A stretch of DNA of 6,530 nt, from NCBI GenBank assembly GCA_031262285.1, contig JAISHZ010000297.1, positions 1 through 6,530 of the forward strand. The letters run 5' to 3'. Position 1 is the first letter of the stretch; every line of letters starts with the position of its first letter. The translations under genes were made by a program, and so were the position numbers. A model generated the notes under the pieces. It searched no databases, was not told the DNA's origin, and saw nothing but the letters and a program-made list of their open reading frames with translations. This document shows, piece after piece, positions 1 to 6,448 of the stretch. This stretch comes from Lachnospiraceae bacterium (GTDB lineage: Bacteria > Bacillota_A > Clostridia > Lachnospirales > Lachnospiraceae).

Positions 1-363
1 GCTTTTAATATGGAATTGCAATTTTTTTATGGTAATCACCCGATCAATTGCTATTAATGATTACGGTTTCGTAGCAATCTGCGAATCGTTATATCAATAG
101 TTTCTGAAATGATCTTACATTCCTATTTGACTATGCTATACTGTCTCTAATAGAAAATCCATATTACCCTTTACATGATACATCTTGAAAGAAACGAGGA
201 AATTGCTCCGTTACCTATGACAAAAGCTGTGAAGTTAATGGAGTTTTATTTGTGACAATGTCTCATATTCGTTAGCAAAATCGTTAAATTATACGGAACC
301 GGTAACGTCAATTGGTTTTATTTGCTACAGGAGATTATCTACTCTCAGCTATTTAAGGTGTGG
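1..363. other. Non-coding region upstream of the acetyltransferase gene
   Basis: No convincing gene lies here. The stretch is AT-rich. It has a 7-bp inverted repeat (ATTGCTA at 47-53, TAGCAAT at 72-78, 18-nt spacer), a promoter-like site at 114-142 and a 26-codon ORF at 175-255. That ORF has no good ribosome binding site and no recognised product, so I do not call it a gene. If the promoter at 114-142 is real, the acetyltransferase message carries an untranslated leader of roughly 215 nt. Confidence 0.5.
114..142 (+). promoter_or_regulatory. Possible sigma-A promoter with extended -10
   Basis: The -10 element TATACT (137-142) matches 5 of 6 consensus positions and is preceded by TGC at 134-136, an extended -10. 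A weak -35 element CTTACA (114-119) sits at the ideal 17-bp spacing. It would start transcription near 149, ahead of the acetyltransferase gene. An overlapping TTGACT at 127-132 is too close to this -10 to serve as its -35. Confidence 0.35.
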
Positions 364-1239
364 ATGACCATCATTATGTTTTCAAACGCAAACAATAGCA
401 AAATCGAAGTTCGACAGTTGGAATATGCAGATTGCCCGGCAGTTGTCGAAGTCTATCGCCATGAGCAAGGTTGGTACAACACGCTTACCGGCTGTCGCGA
501 TATGTTTTCACGTGGACAACGTTGTGGTTTATACCAGACAATTGCTCTACGCAATGGGATTGTGCTTGGTATAGCTGAGTGGTTGCTTGACCGCGATGAA
601 CGCGGTACTTATCTCTATTTAACTGAACTGCAAGTTAAGTCAGATTCTCAACAGCAGGGCATCGGACGCACATTGGTTGCCAATGGCGCCGGGTTTGCGC
701 GGACATATGCCGCATCAAGATTGCTTACAATCCCGGAGACAGAAACCGGCTCACAACATTTTTATGCAAAATGTGGCTTCATCAGCGAAGATGCCATATG
801 TGCGCTGACAATTCCCTCAACCACTAACGCCCGATTGTCAAGAACGTATATACAAGTGGACAGTGTTCCACTGACAGTCCTGGAGCGACCGTTTCTGTTT
901 GGCGCGGCTCAATGGTCGCCTCGGCATGAGTATCATGTGTACAACGACAAGCCATTTTTAACCGACCCATATGAACGCATCGCTTTTCGAGCTGAGAATG
1001 GCGATACGATACAATTTCGCTACAAGAGAGACTACGGAATTGCGCTCGGTTGGTGTGCAATGCCGTCAGCAGACTGCATAAGTGATACTCTCGCGCTCGC
1101 AAACACACTCGGTGTACAAAGCGTTGACTTCAAATTTTATCAGCAATACACACCATTATTCGCCACATTCGGCACAGTCGAGCAGTCGGCAATGACGATG
1201 AGTTGTGACGTACGTTCGGAAAATACACTTCCTTCTTGA
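364..1239 (+). CDS. GNAT-family N-acetyltransferase with additional C-terminal domain
   Basis: This is a predicted cytosolic acetyl-CoA-dependent N-acetyltransferase of 291 residues; the acceptor substrate is unknown. The N-terminal GNAT domain covers about residues 13-150. Beta strand 4 (YLYLTELQV) leads into the acetyl-CoA pyrophosphate loop QQQGIGR at about 96-102, which matches the family Q/RxxGxG/A signature. Motif B, FYAKCGF, follows at about 133-139. A single GNAT domain is usually 140-180 residues, so the remaining 130 residues are extra. They have a strand-helix-strand pattern ending in FYQQYTPLFATFG, which resembles a degenerate motif B, so a second inactive GNAT-like half is possible. 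The start is uncertain. ATG 364 has AAGGTG only 3 nt upstream, ATG 376 is 15 nt from it, and the frame is open back to TTG 322 with no better ribosome site. No functional link to the signalling genes downstream is evident. Confidence 0.85.
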   Translation: MTIIMFSNANNSKIEVRQLEYADCPAVVEVYRHEQGWYNTLTGCRDMFSRGQRCGLYQTIALRNGIVLGIAEWLLDRDERGTYLYLTELQVKSDSQQQGIGRTLVANGAGFARTYAASRLLTIPETETGSQHFYAKCGFISEDAICALTIPSTTNARLSRTYIQVDSVPLTVLERPFLFGAAQWSPRHEYHVYNDKPFLTDPYERIAFRAENGDTIQFRYKRDYGIALGWCAMPSADCISDTLALANTLGVQSVDFKFYQQYTPLFATFGTVEQSAMTMSCDVRSENTLPS

Positions 1240-1292
1240 ATCAGAATATGATAAACTAAACTTAAATCATAACATTCTACTATCTTTACAGA

Positions 1293-1313
1293 AAGCGATT
1301 ACTTAAATCGCTT
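1293..1313 (+). terminator. Hairpin after the acetyltransferase gene, terminator or operator-like
   Basis: AAGCGATT (1293-1300) and AATCGCTT (1306-1313) form a perfect 8-bp stem with a 5-nt loop. It lies 54 bp after the acetyltransferase stop. No run of T follows, so intrinsic termination would be weak. A transcript-end hairpin or a dyad operator for the FIST gene are both possible. Confidence 0.3.
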
Positions 1314-1368
1314 GATCTAACCATATCAATCAGCGTTTGAATCGATTCATGTGCGAAAGCGCGCAGAC

Positions 1369-1373
1369 AGGAG
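1369..1373 (+). promoter_or_regulatory. Ribosome binding site that fixes the FIST gene start
   Basis: AGGAG lies 5 nt before ATG 1379. The upstream in-frame alternatives TTG 1337 and ATG 1349 have no comparable site, which makes 1379 the preferred start. Confidence 0.8.
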
Positions 1374-1378
1374 CAAGT

Positions 1379-2557
1379 ATGATTCGTTCCACCACCGCAT
1401 TTACCTATGAGTTAGATGACCCCGCTCTGGCAGTCAAAGAAATTATCACACAGCTCAAAAACTTTGAACTGATGCAAAATACAATCGGTATCGTATTATG
1501 CGACACTGAGTTTATCAATACAGCTATTTATAAAGAAATAGCCAGAGCACTCCCCTTCCCTATCGTCGGAGAAACCACTATGAATCAAGCAGTACCAGGT
1601 CAAGTAGGAACCTTCCTATTGACTCTTATGGTACTGACAGCGGACGATGTTACCTTTTCTGCCGGCATTACAGAGGAGATTCAGAGCGGCGGCGAAGCAC
1701 TTACACCACTAACAGAGGCGTACTATGAAGCAGCGGCGAAGCTCCCGACTCCTCCCAAATTGATCCTTTGCTTTCCGCCTTACTTTCACTTTAACGCGGG
1801 AGATATTTACGTAGAAGCATTTGAAAAATTGTGTCCGGGAGTTCCGATTTTTGGGTCTCCGGCGATTGATGATTCTTTGTCTGCTTTTGACAATTGCTCT
1901 GTCATATATAACGATACTGATACCAAAGTGAAAATGACCTTTGTCTTGATTAGCGGGAATGTTCATCCAAGATTTGAAGTACTTACCCTTACAGAGGATA
2001 GTAGACTCCCTTTCTCCGGAGAGATTACGAAGAGCACCAAGAACATCGTTGAAGAAATTAACGGAATCCCTACCGGTAAATATCTGGAGGAATGTGGACT
2101 TATCGAAAACAGAGAATTTAACGGTGGGTTGGTTTTTGTACCGTTTATGGTTGATTTAAAGAAAAAAGAAGATTATGACGGCGTAGTCATCGTGCGTTCC
2201 GTCGTTCGCTTCGATGAGAATCGCAATGGTGTATTTCAAGGAAATATGTATCAACATTCGGTGTTCACTCTTGCTCGCCCAACAGGATCGCACATTTTGC
2301 CGGCTACGAAAGAAATCATCCGACGTATTGAAAATATGCCGGATGCAAATGCGGTACTTATCTTTGCGTGTGCCCTTCGTCGTATGGCTCTCGGATCGCA
2401 AGCCCTGGCTGAACCGCAGATGATCAACGAGTCACTAAGCGGGAAGGTGCCGTTTTTGTTCGGAGACGCAGGAGGGGAAATCTGCCCGACCTCCTATCAA
2501 GAAGGGAAACTATCGAATCGTTTTCACAACTTTTCAATCGTCGCCTGTATCTTGTAA
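1379..2557 (+). CDS. FIST domain-containing sensor protein
   Basis: This is a stand-alone FIST protein of 392 residues without a signal peptide or membrane segment, so it should act in the cytosol. The FIST_N part covers about residues 10-200 and includes the IVGETT...GTFLLTLMVL core. The FIST_C part covers about 210-390. Its hallmarks are FACALRR at 329-335, GDAGGEICP at 362-370 and the closing strand RFHNFSIVACIL at 381-392. FIST domains are ligand-sensing modules. Their gene neighbourhoods suggested small molecules such as amino acids, and in NosP proteins a FIST protein binds heme and nitric oxide and controls a neighbouring hybrid kinase, NahK. The next gene here is a soluble hybrid kinase, so a sensor-kinase partnership is likely. 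Histidines such as H137, H196, H293 and H383 are present, but I cannot say whether any binds heme. The protein lacks any fused output domain. Confidence 0.9.
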   Translation: MIRSTTAFTYELDDPALAVKEIITQLKNFELMQNTIGIVLCDTEFINTAIYKEIARALPFPIVGETTMNQAVPGQVGTFLLTLMVLTADDVTFSAGITEEIQSGGEALTPLTEAYYEAAAKLPTPPKLILCFPPYFHFNAGDIYVEAFEKLCPGVPIFGSPAIDDSLSAFDNCSVIYNDTDTKVKMTFVLISGNVHPRFEVLTLTEDSRLPFSGEITKSTKNIVEEINGIPTGKYLEECGLIENREFNGGLVFVPFMVDLKKKEDYDGVVIVRSVVRFDENRNGVFQGNMYQHSVFTLARPTGSHILPATKEIIRRIENMPDANAVLIFACALRRMALGSQALAEPQMINESLSGKVPFLFGDAGGEICPTSYQEGKLSNRFHNFSIVACIL

Positions 2558-2615
2558 ACAAGCGCATACAAGCAATATTATTTACGTATGACATCTAATA
2601 TAAATAACAATTACG

Positions 2616-2642
2616 AGAAGCAGCATAGAATCAGCTTTTTTT
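2616..2642 (+). terminator. Weak terminator-like site after the FIST gene
   Basis: AGAAGC (2616-2621) can pair with GCTTTT (2634-2639) including one G-U pair, across a 12-nt loop. Seven consecutive T (2636-2642) overlap and follow the right arm. The stem is short and AT-rich, so its efficiency is doubtful, but the T run and position 59 bp past the FIST stop are suggestive. Confidence 0.25.
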
Positions 2643-2652
2643 CGGTTTGTAG

Positions 2653-2781
2653 ATGCCTAAACTTTCAAATAAATGGCAGGATGCCGGGGTAAAAGCCCGA
2701 AAATATAGTGGTATAAATGAACTTAATAAAATTTATGTTATTGATTCGCTGAATCATATTAATTCTTCCAGAAATTCTTAG
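2653..2781 (+). CDS. Possible small ORF of 42 residues, unrecognised
   Basis: ATG 2653 opens a 42-codon frame ending at TAG 2779-2781. The peptide starts MPKLSNKWQDAGVKARKYSG and is rich in K, N, S and I, with no recognised motif. Against it, there is no Shine-Dalgarno sequence and an in-frame TAG sits immediately before the ATG. For it, the composition is protein-like and no larger gene explains the stretch. It could be a small protein, a gene remnant or chance. Confidence 0.18.
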   Translation: MPKLSNKWQDAGVKARKYSGINELNKIYVIDSLNHINSSRNS

Positions 2782-2872
2782 TGTAAACATAAAGGTTATT
2801 GAAAACGTTTATAGTAGTCTAACGCATACAATAAATACTGCATATCGTATTGATTTGTCAGCAAATATACTT

Positions 2873-2902
2873 TTGACACCGACATCATGACATTGGTATA
2901 CA
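2873..2902 (+). promoter_or_regulatory. Strong sigma-A-type promoter of the histidine kinase gene
   Basis: A perfect -35 TTGACA (2873-2878) is followed after 18 bp by TATACA (2897-2902), preceded by TGG at 2894-2896 as an extended -10. Transcription would start near 2909, giving a leader of about 40 nt before the kinase ATG. It shows that the kinase can be transcribed independently of the FIST gene. Confidence 0.65.
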
Positions 2903-2932
2903 AGAGTAACGATCCTCACACAGACAGGAAAG

Positions 2933-2939
2933 AAGGAGG
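2933..2939 (+). promoter_or_regulatory. Ribosome binding site that fixes the kinase start
   Basis: AAGGAGG lies 8 nt before ATG 2948. The in-frame GTG at 2939 overlaps this site and so cannot be its start codon. Confidence 0.85.
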
Positions 2940-2947
2940 TGGAACAG

Positions 2948-5038
2948 ATGAGCGAAATGATTTCTCGCGTCGAGTACGATACGATCGTAGCGCAGCTTGC
3001 GGAAGCAAGATTGGAAATACAGAAGTTGAATCGCCATATGAGAGCCAACGAGCATTATGCGGAATCTAGCCGTTTGAATGCGAAGATTCAAGAAGATCTG
3101 TACAAAACGATGCAAAAAGAAATGGTACGCGGAGATGAATATATGCGGCAGTTGCTGAAGAACTCTCCGAATATGATATTTTTGTTGGACAACAATTTAC
3201 GGTATATATTGGGTACCAGACAGGTGGCTTCCTTTGTCAATCTAGACGAAGATACGCTCAAAGGTCGTGACTTTATGTCCATCATTTCCGGTCATTTGAC
3301 ACCTGAACTCAATCTATACATCATAGGGAAGATACAATCCGTCTTACAGAGAGGCGAGCCATTGGAGTTTGATATTGAAGTAGGTCAAAATCTTTATGAG
3401 ACCGCAATCGTCCCCTTTTTGGATACCTTGGATCAAGGGCGATGTGTATTGGTAATGCTCCATGATATCACAGATCTGGTACAAGCACGGAAAGACGCTG
3501 AAGATGCCAGTCATGCGAAGTCAGATTTTCTCTCACGAATGAGTCACGAAATACGAACTCCCATGAACGCGATTATTGGTATGACCACCATCGCCAAGAA
3601 TTCAGGCGATATGGAGAAAAAAGATTATTGCTTAGAAAAAATCGAAAACGCTTCCATCCACTTGCTCAACATCATTAATGATATTTTGGATATGTCCAAA
3701 ATCGAAGCCAATAAATTCAATCTTTCCATGACAGAATTTCCATTAGAAACGATGCTTCGTAAAGTGGTGGATGTATTGGAATTTAAGATAGAGGAAAAGC
3801 AGCAACGGCTTTTCGTGCAGATCGATGATCAGATTCCGAAAATATTACTAACGGACGATCAAAGATTGTCTCAAGTGATTACCAATTTGGTTTCCAATGC
3901 GACGAAGTTCACACCCGAACAAGGACATATTAGTGTACAAGCATTTCTCGAGGAAAAGCACGAAGAGGATTGCGTGATTCGTTTTGTTGTAAAAGACGAT
4001 GGGATTGGTATTAGTTCAGATCGCCAAACCAAACTTTTTGGATCCTTTGAGCAGGCGGATAACAGCATATCCAGAAAATACGGCGGAACAGGTCTTGGAC
4101 TGGCGATATCCAAGAAGATCGTGGACTTGATGGGCGGAACGATCTGGGTGACATCGACACCCGGACATGGCGCCACATTTGAATTCACTATCCAAGCGAA
4201 AGAAGGTAAGAATAAAGTCAAACCGATGAATATCCCTTACACAAAGCTCAACACATTACGCGTTTTGGCAGTGGATGATGAACCGGAAATAGGTGAATTG
4301 TTGAAAGCAATCCTACAAAAAATTGGTATTCATTGTGATTATGCGCAAAACGGTGAGGAAGTCGTGAAGATGCTCGATGAGGGGATCGAACATCAGATTT
4401 ATTTCGTTGACTGGCGTATGCCGAGTATGGATGGTATCGAAGTATGTAAAAGGATTCGCGAAAAAAGCAAACACAGTGTGGTGATTATGATTTCCGCGAT
4501 GGAATGGGCACTCATTGAAAAAGAAGCCTATGGAGTCGGGATAGATCAATTTATGCCCAAACCTTTATTTCCAACGGCTGTCATCGAATGCATTTACCGT
4601 TGTTTATCTATGAAAGATGGTTCAGAGCTTATACAAGAGTCGAAAGAAATCGAAAATTATGAGGGGAACTGCATCTTGTTGGTTGAGGATGTGGAAATCA
4701 ACAGTGAAATCGTCCAAGAACTCTTAAAACCAACAGGCGTTAAGATAGAATGTGCGATGAATGGTCAAGAGGCAGTGACGATGTTTCGTGCCAATCCGAA
4801 CCGCTATCATGTCATTTTTATGGATCTGCAAATGCCTGAGATGGATGGCTTCGAAGCCACTAGACAAATACGTGCGCTCGACATAGAATCGGCCAAAACG
4901 ATTCCGATTATCGCCATGACAGCCAATGTATTTCGAGAAGATATCGAACGTTGCCTAGCTTGTGGGATGAATGATCATATAGGGAAGCCATTGGATCTAC
5001 AAAATGTCATGACGAAACTGCGAAATTGGTTGAAATGA
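2948..5038 (+). CDS. Cytosolic hybrid histidine kinase (coiled coil-PAS-HisKA-HATPase-REC-REC)
   Basis: This 696-residue kinase has no membrane segment. An N-terminal coiled coil (about 1-65) precedes a PAS-like domain (about 67-185). The dimerisation/phosphoacceptor domain has H200 in SHEIRTPMN. The ATPase domain follows: N box with N313 and N317 (NLVSNATKF), G1 box DDGIGI at 350-355, F box FGSFEQAD, and G2 box GGTGLGLAI from 379. REC1 (about 438-555) has acidic pocket D443/D444, phosphoacceptor D488 and K538. REC2 (about 574-694) has E580/D581, D626 and K680. Both receivers therefore look competent. There is no HPt domain and no DNA-binding output, so phosphate probably passes to a separate HPt protein or the receivers tune the kinase. 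The upstream FIST protein is the likely sensory partner, by analogy with NosP/NahK. The gene has its own promoter and terminator, so it is probably monocistronic. Confidence 0.95.
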   Translation: MSEMISRVEYDTIVAQLAEARLEIQKLNRHMRANEHYAESSRLNAKIQEDLYKTMQKEMVRGDEYMRQLLKNSPNMIFLLDNNLRYILGTRQVASFVNLDEDTLKGRDFMSIISGHLTPELNLYIIGKIQSVLQRGEPLEFDIEVGQNLYETAIVPFLDTLDQGRCVLVMLHDITDLVQARKDAEDASHAKSDFLSRMSHEIRTPMNAIIGMTTIAKNSGDMEKKDYCLEKIENASIHLLNIINDILDMSKIEANKFNLSMTEFPLETMLRKVVDVLEFKIEEKQQRLFVQIDDQIPKILLTDDQRLSQVITNLVSNATKFTPEQGHISVQAFLEEKHEEDCVIRFVVKDDGIGISSDRQTKLFGSFEQADNSISRKYGGTGLGLAISKKIVDLMGGTIWVTSTPGHGATFEFTIQAKEGKNKVKPMNIPYTKLNTLRVLAVDDEPEIGELLKAILQKIGIHCDYAQNGEEVVKMLDEGIEHQIYFVDWRMPSMDGIEVCKRIREKSKHSVVIMISAMEWALIEKEAYGVGIDQFMPKPLFPTAVIECIYRCLSMKDGSELIQESKEIENYEGNCILLVEDVEINSEIVQELLKPTGVKIECAMNGQEAVTMFRANPNRYHVIFMDLQMPEMDGFEATRQIRALDIESAKTIPIIAMTANVFREDIERCLACGMNDHIGKPLDLQNVMTKLRNWLK

Positions 5039-5045
5039 TTTAACG

Positions 5046-5077
5046 AAAAGGACTTACTGAAAAGTAAGTCCTTTTTT
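5046..5077 (+). terminator. Intrinsic terminator of the kinase gene
   Basis: AAAAGGACTTACT (5046-5058) and AGTAAGTCCTTTT (5063-5075) form a perfect 13-bp stem capped by a GAAA loop. Six T (5072-5077) end it. It begins 8 nt after the kinase stop codon and should separate the kinase message from everything downstream. Confidence 0.93.
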
Positions 5078-5292
5078 GTGCAAGAGTTATAAAAAAATAG
5101 ATTCAATATGAAAAGTAGAAAAAATAGTTCTAATAATAATACAATAAATCGCAAAATTCAAAAATGACAGACAAAGGGGACATGAAATAAAAATAGATAA
5201 CAAATATAAGGAGATATCAATATAAATGTGATGACAGTCAGAAGAAGGTAATTAATAATGATAAAAAAATATTAAAAATGAGCAAATTCCTA
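5078..5292. other. AT-rich gene-free leader region with Shine-Dalgarno-like minicistrons
   Basis: No ORF of useful length occurs. The + strand is A-rich and holds several ribosome-site-like sequences followed by tiny ORFs: AAAGGGG before a 2-codon frame at about 5182, AAGGAG (about 5209-5214) before a frame of about 7 codons from GTG 5228, and AGAAGG before a 5-codon frame near 5258. In such composition these can arise by chance. The region ends at a strong promoter. Confidence 0.4.
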
Positions 5293-5322
5293 TTGACAAG
5301 TAGAATACCCAGGGAGTAGAAT
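5293..5322 (+). promoter_or_regulatory. Near-consensus sigma-A promoter facing the gene-free region
   Basis: TTGACA (5293-5298) matches 6 of 6 and TAGAAT (5317-5322) matches 5 of 6, with an 18-bp spacer. Transcription would start near 5329. It follows the kinase terminator and no ORF above about 40 codons lies in a plausible position after it, so the likely product is a non-coding RNA. Confidence 0.6.
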
Positions 5323-5364
5323 ATGACTACAAGTTGATTAACGAATCAGCTCGTACCGTTACTA

Positions 5365-5400
5365 TTGACGGACTGGCATGAACCAATGGTTCGGTGTCAA
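5365..5400 (+). repeat. Nested inverted repeat near the 5' end of the candidate RNA
   Basis: TTGAC (5365-5369) pairs with GTCAA (5396-5400). Inside, GAACC (5380-5384) pairs with GGTTC (5388-5392) across a 3-nt loop, extended by a T-G wobble (5379/5393). The internal loop is asymmetric (9 nt against 2 nt). Confidence 0.4.
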
Positions 5401-5407
5401 AAGCATA

Positions 5408-5451
5408 CTACGAAAGATCGGCATCAAAACATGGAAGCCATCTTACGCTAG
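5408..5451 (+). repeat. Long imperfect hairpin
   Basis: CTA-CG-AAGAT-GGC on the left pairs in order with GCC-ATCTT-CG-TAG on the right, 13 bp. It is interrupted only by bulged C5419, an A-A mismatch (5413/5445) and bulged C5448. Two further pairs are possible inside the 14-nt loop. Such bulged long stems are typical of structured RNA rather than of protein operators. Confidence 0.5.
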
Positions 5452-5523
5452 GGTCTCCTGTAGGAAGCGCTGCAGCGGTTGTGAATCGAATGTTGAATAG
5501 GTCGTATAACGATCGATCAACAA

Positions 5524-5646
5524 CGTTACACGGAGAGTGCACAATAGCGAACTGCTCATCTTCTTTTGTATAGAAGATAGATTACATCCCAAATTCAGAT
5601 GATTTACCGTACTAAAATTTCGTAGTGTAACGCAGAAACGGTGAAA
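5524..5646 (+). repeat. Interlocking complementary segments, possible pseudoknot
   Basis: CGTTACAC (5524-5531) is perfectly complementary to GTGTAACG (5625-5632). TTTACCGT (5603-5610) pairs with ACGGT plus AAA (5638-5646, one bulged G). The second helix encloses the 3' strand of the first, so the two cross as an H-type pseudoknot if both form. A 7-bp hairpin, ATCTTCT/AGAAGAT (5558-5578), lies inside the first pairing. Confidence 0.3.
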
Positions 5647-5785
5647 ACCCAAAGATTTCATTACAAAATCTGATGGTAGATACCGCAAGCAAAAGCAGGG
5701 AAGCCGATCGGACAATTGTAGAAGGGCAAAAAAGCGGGAGGACGATCTGTGTGAATCGGGTAAAGCAAGTGATTGTGTCAATTTC

Positions 5786-6176
5786 GTAAGACGGGAATGA
5801 ATGTAGAGGGAAATTACATGATTCTAGTAAAAGGACGATGAGATTCGAGTAAAAGGAACGTGTAGGAGATGCAATTAGGAAAGATGTGTAGGGGATTACG
5901 ATGAAGGGGTATGCAGTAGGATTGTCTTAAAAGGATGCATAAAGAAATGCTACAAGGGGATATGCAAAGGAATACGGTTATGTAAATGTGTAATGAAATA
6001 CGATAGAAAGAATCTAAATGGGGATATCGTATAAGGGAAGTGTAAAAGCGAAAACGTGTAAGGAACACAGTAAAAAGGGTAAACCAAAACAATATTATTT
6101 GGACATGTGTAAAAAATACCGTAAAAGGTAGTGCAAAAGATTAGGGAAAGAAATGTCGTAAAGGGATTTCAAGAAA
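5786..6176 (+). repeat. Purine-rich tract of degenerate 12-13 nt units
   Basis: Units resembling GTAAAAGG followed by A-T-rich bases and often TGC or GAT recur, for example at 5827, 5849, 5862, 5888, 5916, 5927, 6029, 6042, 6058, 6070, 6109, 6121 and 6158. The commonest step is 12-14 nt, with irregular gaps. By hand count about 70% of bases in 5801-6180 are purines on this strand. The step is not a multiple of three and stop codons are frequent in + frames, so it is not a protein repeat. GGA occurs 17 times between 5794 and 6166, moderately more than this composition would give by chance. Confidence 0.5.
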
Positions 6177-6244
6177 GTGTGTTGATGGTTTCTCATAAAA
6201 CTTCAAAAATCGGGGATGTTTGCGTAGAAGGCTTCGGAAAAGAA

Positions 6245-6317
6245 TCCGTTGAGAACGCGAATCAGAGCAGGTGAATGTTATATATTGGCAGCAGCCATGC
6301 TCTGATCGTGTCACGGA
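6245..6317 (+). repeat. Very long bulged hairpin (20 bp)
   Basis: The right arm 6298-6317 pairs without interruption. Its partners on the left arm are ATCAGAGCA (6261-6269), CGCG (6256-6259, one G-U), GA, and TCCGT (6245-6249). Bulges occur only on the left (A6260, three nt near 6253-6255, T6250). The 28-nt apical region can add GGU/GCC closure. This is the strongest secondary structure in the gene-free region. Confidence 0.65.
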
Positions 6318-6399
6318 ATGTGTCTCGTACAAAAAGTAGGTAGAACGAGAGAGGGCTTTTGGTTCACGAAAGAGGATTAGGGAGCAGAAGTATGTTCGG

Positions 6400-6421
6400 T
6401 TGTATATCAGCGGATATGCAA
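6400..6421 (+). repeat. 9-bp hairpin with AGCG tetraloop
   Basis: TTGTATATC (6400-6408) pairs with GATATGCAA (6413-6421), including one T-G wobble, around a 4-nt loop. It lies within the multiloop that the 6351-6356/6493-6498 pairing would close. Confidence 0.5.
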
Positions 6422-6448
6422 AGCGGTCTGATTGAGTATAAATAAGGC

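Larger units (their letters stand above)
1240..1378. other. Spacer between acetyltransferase and FIST genes
   Basis: This short AT-rich spacer contains the hairpin at 1293-1313. It also has a -10-like TATGAT (1247-1252) whose 17-bp-spaced -35 (TACACT, 1224-1229) is poor. Promoter assignment for the FIST gene therefore stays open. The FIST frame continues upstream to TTG 1337, but the strong ribosome site lies inside that extension. Confidence 0.4.
2558..2872. other. Spacer between FIST and kinase genes
   Basis: This AT-rich stretch holds a weak terminator-like site (2616-2642) and a doubtful 42-codon ORF (2653-2781). Short GC-rich dyads (GGC/GCC, then CGGG/CCCG around 2675-2700) fall inside that ORF. 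A loose dyad, AATAC (2834-2838) with GTATT (2847-2851), lies about 20 bp upstream of the kinase -35 element and could be an operator. I recognise no known riboswitch here. Confidence 0.4.

Noticed and set aside
127..153. TTGACT with TAATAG as promoter
   Set aside because: The 15-bp spacing and weaker -10 make it inferior to the overlapping extended -10 site at 134-142.
824..1108. Reverse-strand ORF opposite the acetyltransferase gene, and similar antisense ORFs within the FIST and kinase genes
   Set aside because: The forward frames encode recognisable conserved domains. The antisense frames have no ribosome sites or motifs.
2620..2720. Cyclic di-GMP or other riboswitch upstream of the kinase
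   Set aside because: The short GC-rich dyads do not match any aptamer consensus I know, and the kinase promoter lies downstream of them.
2939..2947. GTG start for the kinase three codons earlier
   Set aside because: The GTG overlaps the Shine-Dalgarno sequence AAGGAGG, which is ideally spaced for ATG 2948.
5378..5500. Forward ORF of 40 codons starting MNQWFGVKSILRKIG
   Set aside because: It looks slightly protein-like and made me suspect a decayed transposase, but it has no ribosome site, no recognisable catalytic motif and it overlaps two long inverted repeats.
5443..5781. Reverse-strand ORF of 112 codons
   Set aside because: It begins at TTG with no ribosome site, has no recognised motif and overlaps the inverted repeats of the candidate RNA. 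It arises from the scarcity of reverse-strand stops in this region.
5814..6092. Reverse-strand ORF of 92 codons, rich in I, L, S, F, C and H
   Set aside because: It is the complement of the purine-rich repeat tract. The repeat step is not a multiple of three and the peptide shows no fold-like pattern, so it is a compositional artefact.
5786..6176. CRISPR array
   Set aside because: The units are degenerate, 12-13 nt apart and without spacers of constant length, and no cas gene is present.
6141..6332. Reverse-strand ORF of 63 codons
   Set aside because: It spans the 20-bp hairpin, has no ribosome site and resembles no known protein.
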